A stretch of DNA of 64,000 bases from Rutstroemia sp. NJR-2017a BVV2 (lineage: Eukaryota; Ascomycota; Leotiomycetes; Helotiales; Rutstroemiaceae). The notes beneath the pieces were generated by a model. The model was given only the letters and a program-made list of their open reading frames with translations. It searched no databases and was not told the origin of the DNA. Below are positions 60,183-64,000 of the stretch, piece by piece. The translations under genes were made by a program, and so were the position numbers. Numbering within the stretch: position 1 is the stretch's first letter; the number at the start of each line of letters is the position of its first letter. Location of the stretch: contig NJPS01000046.1 in the NCBI GenBank assembly GCA_002946415.1, positions 868,001-932,000 of the forward strand, given 5' to 3'.

Positions 60183-61895
60183 TTATTGCTGCCCATGTGT
60201 CGGCACAGCATCCGTATGCGACGTACGCAAGGCTTCTGCGGGAGGTGCAGGCATGACAGGTCCTCGAAGTGGAAGTTGAAGAGGGAGTATATCAAGCCGA
60301 CAAGTAGTATCTCCCAAAGCTCGATGTGCATGAGGACCGAGAGATTTCATATGCTCGACAAAAACTCGCCGAGCGAATTCTTCAGCAGCTTCCGCATCCC
60401 TATACTCCTTGTATGCCGCTTCACCCTCCTTGTTCTTCTTCTCACTTGCAATCATTCTGTTATAGATCTCCCAGTTGTCTGATTGCCATGGACAAGGTAT
60501 TTCATCTAGAGCTTGCATGGACTTTTGTCCCGGTAGTTCCATCAGGGTAAGAGTGTTCCGATAAACATCAGGGCCTTTACCATTCAATCTCAGAAGTACG
60601 TGCCCCCATGATTCAATCTTATAACTATTTCCAATTAGCTTGGTTTAGGATCCGAATGGCCATCTACTCACAAGCCATCATATCGTACGCCGGCTCTCGG
60701 TGCCCTTTCGCTCTTCAATTTATGACCTCTCAAAAGCCTGATCACACACCCAACGTATGTAAGTCGCACCGAATGATACATACGAGTTGTAGACTCAATG
60801 ACATGAATCCACTGTCCTGGAACAGCACCTCTGATTTCCATCCCTGAGAGAAGCGAAAATGCTACCGGTTTCCCACTTGTTCCTTCAGTAAATTCTTCAC
60901 CTTGGCGCACAATGCCGTCGCGAATGGCACACTGTACGTTGAGGAACCAGCTGCAGAGACTTGTTAGCAGGACTACGATGAAAGCGTCACATACTCACGC
61001 TCCGGGCTCGAAATGTTCATTGGCTTCCATTTCTGAAAAAGTCTCAATCTTCGTAGCCTGCCATTGAGGCCCCTCAATTTTTTTGGCCTCATCGAAACTC
61101 ATTTCCATATTATGTAAACAGCCAGAGACTTTCATGATCTTCAATCGTTCTGCATCCATCGTATGATATCTCTCCTTGAAAGTATGAAGCCAGTGAGCTT
61201 GAAGAGATGCTGCCTTGCGCATAACCTCTTGAAATGCCGGCTCTTGGTTCAAGAAGTTCTGTTTTACGTGCTGCAGTATCTCATCGATGATCTTGTCTAA
61301 CCTAGCTCTGGCAATGATCTCGATCGGGGTATCTCCGCTCAAGAGGTCGTCAATGAGCAGATCTAGAAGCTGGATATCATGCATGGGAAACACATCCTGC
61401 CTTAACTGTTGTCGAATAGAATCGGAAATTTCGAGGAGGTAATCGGGCTCAGTTGGATACGGTTGTAATCTCGGCGCAATTTGGGGCGAATCTGGTCTCG
61501 GGATACTGGATGGAGATGAGATGAAAGTCCGGAGCGGTGCTGAATGGGATCATCAGTAGATGGGTTCTATTAGAAGACCTCTATGGTATCTATGATTCGA
61601 CTCACATAGTGGACTCTCGGGCGTATACGTTTTGCTCTTCTGTTGCTTCGTGAAAGGATTGGAAGAGAACCCTGGATGACTTCAGTAAAAGCAGTAGATA
61701 CTTAAGTCTGGCTCTCCTACCTAGGTCTCCTGGTTGGAATATCTCAGTCTCATTAGCTTTGGTGCCATCAAGACCAGCATCCAAAGCTGCCGCTTGACTA
61801 AGTTGACTTGCTGTCGCTTGACTTGCTGTGAATGCCGGAAATGTTGGCAAAGTTGGTCGCACAGCTCTGAGCTCTTTCAATGTGAAGGGCGCCAT
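60183..61895 (-). CDS. Protein with SRA-YDG-like region (putative methyl-DNA-reader fold)
   Basis: Exons (minus): 61721-61895, 61606-61671, 60999-61539, 60672-60950 and 60183-60624, giving 500 aa if exon 4 is unbroken. Residues 1-140 are low-complexity; 140-255 are helical and charged (DIQLLDLLIDDLLSGDTPIE, LDKIIDEILQHVKQNFL). From about 262 (GAWFLNVQCAIRDGIVRQGE) the sequence resembles the start of SRA domains. RGHKLKSERAPRAGVRYDG with FYKIESW matches the SRA signature around its YDG motif. SRA domains bind methylated or hemimethylated CpG. No RING, PHD or SET domain is seen. Two optional in-frame introns in exon 4 (60738-60779, 42 nt, or 60727-60783, 57 nt) would trim the insert just before RGHKLKS. 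The tail is basic/charged, then P-rich. The gene is real; the fold assignment is tentative. Confidence 0.65.
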
Positions 61896-62616
61896 AATGT
61901 CGTTGTATGATTGACAATATTCGTATCGGTCTCGGCGTCATTTCGAGTGGCCCCGTCAGCCAAAATAGTGAATTCATTGAAGTATCAACTTCCTTCTGGA
62001 AATGGTAGGCGAGTGTTTGTTTGCTGAACGTACAATCAGACAAATGTGACTGCCTTATTTGGATGGTGAATACTTGTACCGGTTTGCCTACCAATTTCTA
62101 CTCCTCGGTCTCCATGCAACTCAACTTTGCTATTAAAGCAAATGAGACAGTAGATTCAGCCATTGATCTTCGTCTACTGGTGATGTCGAGTTGAATTGGA
62201 AACACTCGAGATTACACGCCGGATAATTCTGCTGCTCAGACAGACCAAGCTATAGGGAGCAACAAGATAGCAATCCCGACACCTTACCTCGCTGAGGAAT
62301 CAAAGGTATACACGAGCGGCAGGTTAACACTCAATGTGTTCAGGCCCATCACAAGTAGCAGAGATCACGAGACATGCATACCAAACCAGCGGACGATTTA
62401 ATGTCTAGAAATTGTTGGTGATATCTTCACAAACACCGGTACATTGGATTTGTAATCGTCGTCGTCAACTTCTAGACCTCGTTCATGATTGGTCCATGTC
62501 GAGGAGATGCCGAGGTTGTGGCCCCAATGCGAAGCGGGGCCTTAATGACATAAATAATAAACCGTCTGCCAGTTCTTCACATAATCATACTATCTTTCGA
62601 AAAAATTATAAAAGTC
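61896..62616. promoter_or_regulatory. Divergent promoter region SRA-like / ABM genes
   Basis: 721 bp between divergent starts, with no conserved site recognised and no further ORF of note. Confidence 0.4.
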
Positions 62617-63088
62617 ATGGCTCAAATCAACATCGTTGCAGTTATATCTCCCAAAGCCGGGAAAGTAAACAGGGTAAAGTCCATTACCCTGCATATCATA
62701 TCACACAGAATCCATTGCAACATCACTAACACCACGCCCCTATCTAGCTGCTAGAACTCGTCAGCGAAGTCTGCCAATACGTGAAAGACAACGAACCCGG
62801 AACTTTGAGATATGAAGCCACATGCGAAGTGAACAAGCAGTCTGGCGTGGAACAAATCATTATGTTTGAAACGTAAGTCTGCAACCTGTATCCATTCACC
62901 GCAGCTCTCGGCTGTGCTGATCAAGCATATATATTCATAGATACAAAGATAAAGAGGCACTCAAAGCTCATGGTACATCTGAGAAGTTTAAGGGATTTCA
63001 AAAGATGGTGCAAGATGAGGATTTATTGAGTGAGCCGTTGTCTTTGAAGTTCGTGAAGCCTGCAGGAGGCTTTTCTTCGAGGCTGTAG
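62617..63088 (+). CDS. Small ABM-domain (dimeric alpha/beta barrel) protein
   Basis: A protein of 109 aa with the antibiotic-biosynthesis-monooxygenase fold, a ferredoxin-like half-barrel that normally dimerises. Members range from true monooxygenases to enzymes acting on quinones, so the substrate is unknown. Exons are 62617-62673, 62748-62872 and 62941-63088; introns start GTAAAG and GTAAGT and end CTAG and CATAG. The sequence MAQINIVAVISPKAGKV, LVSEVCQYVKDNEPGTLRYE, IIMFETYKDKEALKAHGTSE and KFKGFQKMVQDEDLLSEPL has the strand-helix order and the E-x-Y-x-D-x-x-A-x-x-x-H signature of the family. It is found only after splicing. Confidence 0.9.
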
Positions 63089-63423
63089 ACGGACGGGGAA
63101 GATGGTAAAGGAGGAGTTGTACTGTATATCTAGAGAATAGAATATATATAGTAGAAAGCGATAGATTGTAATGTGGGCTATTTACTTTTACTTAAGTATC
63201 AGTGAATTTGGAAATCGTCTGATTCTCGGGACGCGAGTATGGTTCGTTCCTTCTTCATCCAGCTTCGTCGGTGATATCTTCCACACACCGCCGACACTCC
63301 TCCATGAAACACATCTAAGATCGATTCTTTTCGATTCCATAAGTCATTGCCTTCTTTACCAAAAGAAAAGCAGCCATCTACAACACTTCTTCAGCATCAC
63401 TCAACCACTCATCTCCATCGATT
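63089..63423. other. Spacer upstream of the last gene
   Basis: 335 bp: the 3' flank of the ABM gene, then a C/T-rich leader-like stretch (63,240-63,420) before the next ATG. No other feature. Confidence 0.45.
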
Positions 63424-64000
63424 ATGGACCATGAGTGCGAAAAACAGCAGTACTCGCCCCTGGTGTTTACGTCTTTGCAAGGCAAGGTATTCCAAGTCGA
63501 TCTGGATGAAATTCCGCAGCTTTCTCCCACGCATCGAAGAACTGAAAGCGTAAAGTCACTTCTGGAGGTGAGGTCCTCGAACTCGCCAGATGCGAATGGC
63601 AATGTTGTCAAGGATGAACATGGTCTCGAAGTTGGTATTGGAGGTTTGGATGAAAGTGGAGCTGAATCTGAAGACAAAAATGTTACGAGGTATGGTTGAA
63701 TTTCTGTTTGTGTGCTTCTACAACTTTGGTATTATCCAAAGACAAATAGAAGTAATGATTGGAGTTCGTATCTATTTGAGACTCAACCCTACAATACTGA
63801 CAACAAGATTATAGAGCTGAAGAACAAAGTCTCAAGGATCTTGACCGCGGAAGGTCATCCCTTGCTTCCCATTTCATCCCGAGTCAATTGGTAGAGCCTA
63901 TGTCGAATTTGTCCATGCAATTGCCCTTGCCTATACAGAACTTCGATGGTCCACCGGCCGCAAATTTCGATGCAGACCAAGTTTGGATGATCTACAACGA
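63424..64000 (+). CDS. Unrecognised protein, 5' part (runs off window)
   Basis: Exon 1 is 63424-63689, then an intron 63690-63814 (GTATGG..TTATAG, phase 2), then an exon open to the window end; about 150 residues are visible. The start is MDHECEKQQYSPLVFTSLQG, with VFQVDLDEIPQLSPTHRRTE further on. The rest is acidic and low-complexity, then SHFIPSQLVEPMSNLSMQLP and a Q/P/N-rich stretch. There are no membrane segments or signal peptide. I do not recognise the family; the disordered start could belong to many regulatory proteins. Confidence 0.65.

Overview
The window is nuclear DNA of a filamentous ascomycete (Pezizomycotina). Nearly every gene is broken by short GT..AG introns of about 50-190 nt with CTAAC/CTAAT-like branch points. 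Leaders are pyrimidine-rich. The gene set is eukaryotic and includes a CON7-type zinc-finger regulator, a family I know only from filamentous ascomycetes. A leotiomycete (Botrytis/Sclerotinia-like) is my guess from overall style; no marker in the window proves it. I saw no tRNA, rRNA, CRISPR array, intact transposon or AT-rich RIP-type island.

Layout. 1-3,523: the 3' part of prephenate dehydrogenase (TYR1, +), then RPS16 (-) and the ESCRT-II subunit SNF8 (+) head to head. 3,524-18,384: almost 15 kb with no supportable gene, ending in a C/T-rich leader. 18,385-20,291: CON7-like C2H2 transcription factor (+). 20,292-24,077: long convergent 3' space with a strand-composition switch near 22.7 kb. 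24,078-27,196: Puf3-type Pumilio protein (-). 27,197-33,895: second gene desert. 33,896-34,489: small single-pass membrane protein (+). 37,229-39,878: DBP2 DEAD-box helicase (-) with a long late intron. 40,275-42,546: bifunctional HMP(-P) kinase/TenA thiamine enzyme THI20 (-). 42,891-44,226: DOMON-cytochrome b561 membrane protein (-). 47,616-49,689: GT90 glycosyltransferase (-). 51,352-53,284: head-to-head RPS22 (-) and RPS12 (+). 53,760-55,820: parvulin PIN4 (-) head to head with cysteine dioxygenase (+). 56,300-59,790: pseudouridine synthase PUS7 (-). 60,183-61,895: protein with an SRA-YDG-like region (-). 62,617-63,088: small ABM-fold protein (+). 63,424-end: start of an unrecognised gene (+).

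The genes do not form one pathway. The recurring theme is RNA and translation: three small-subunit ribosomal proteins, DBP2, PUS7 and the PUF protein. The rest are single enzymes of amino-acid, thiamine or surface metabolism. Exon coordinates were worked out by hand from splice signals, reading-frame continuity and remembered family sequences. All introns listed for coding genes preserve phase, and the total lengths match family expectations where the family is known. No dedicated novel system was found. The most useful leads are the SRA-YDG-like protein, the in-frame PUF intron that decides an RNA-contact residue, the DBP2 intron, and the large desert around the CON7 gene.
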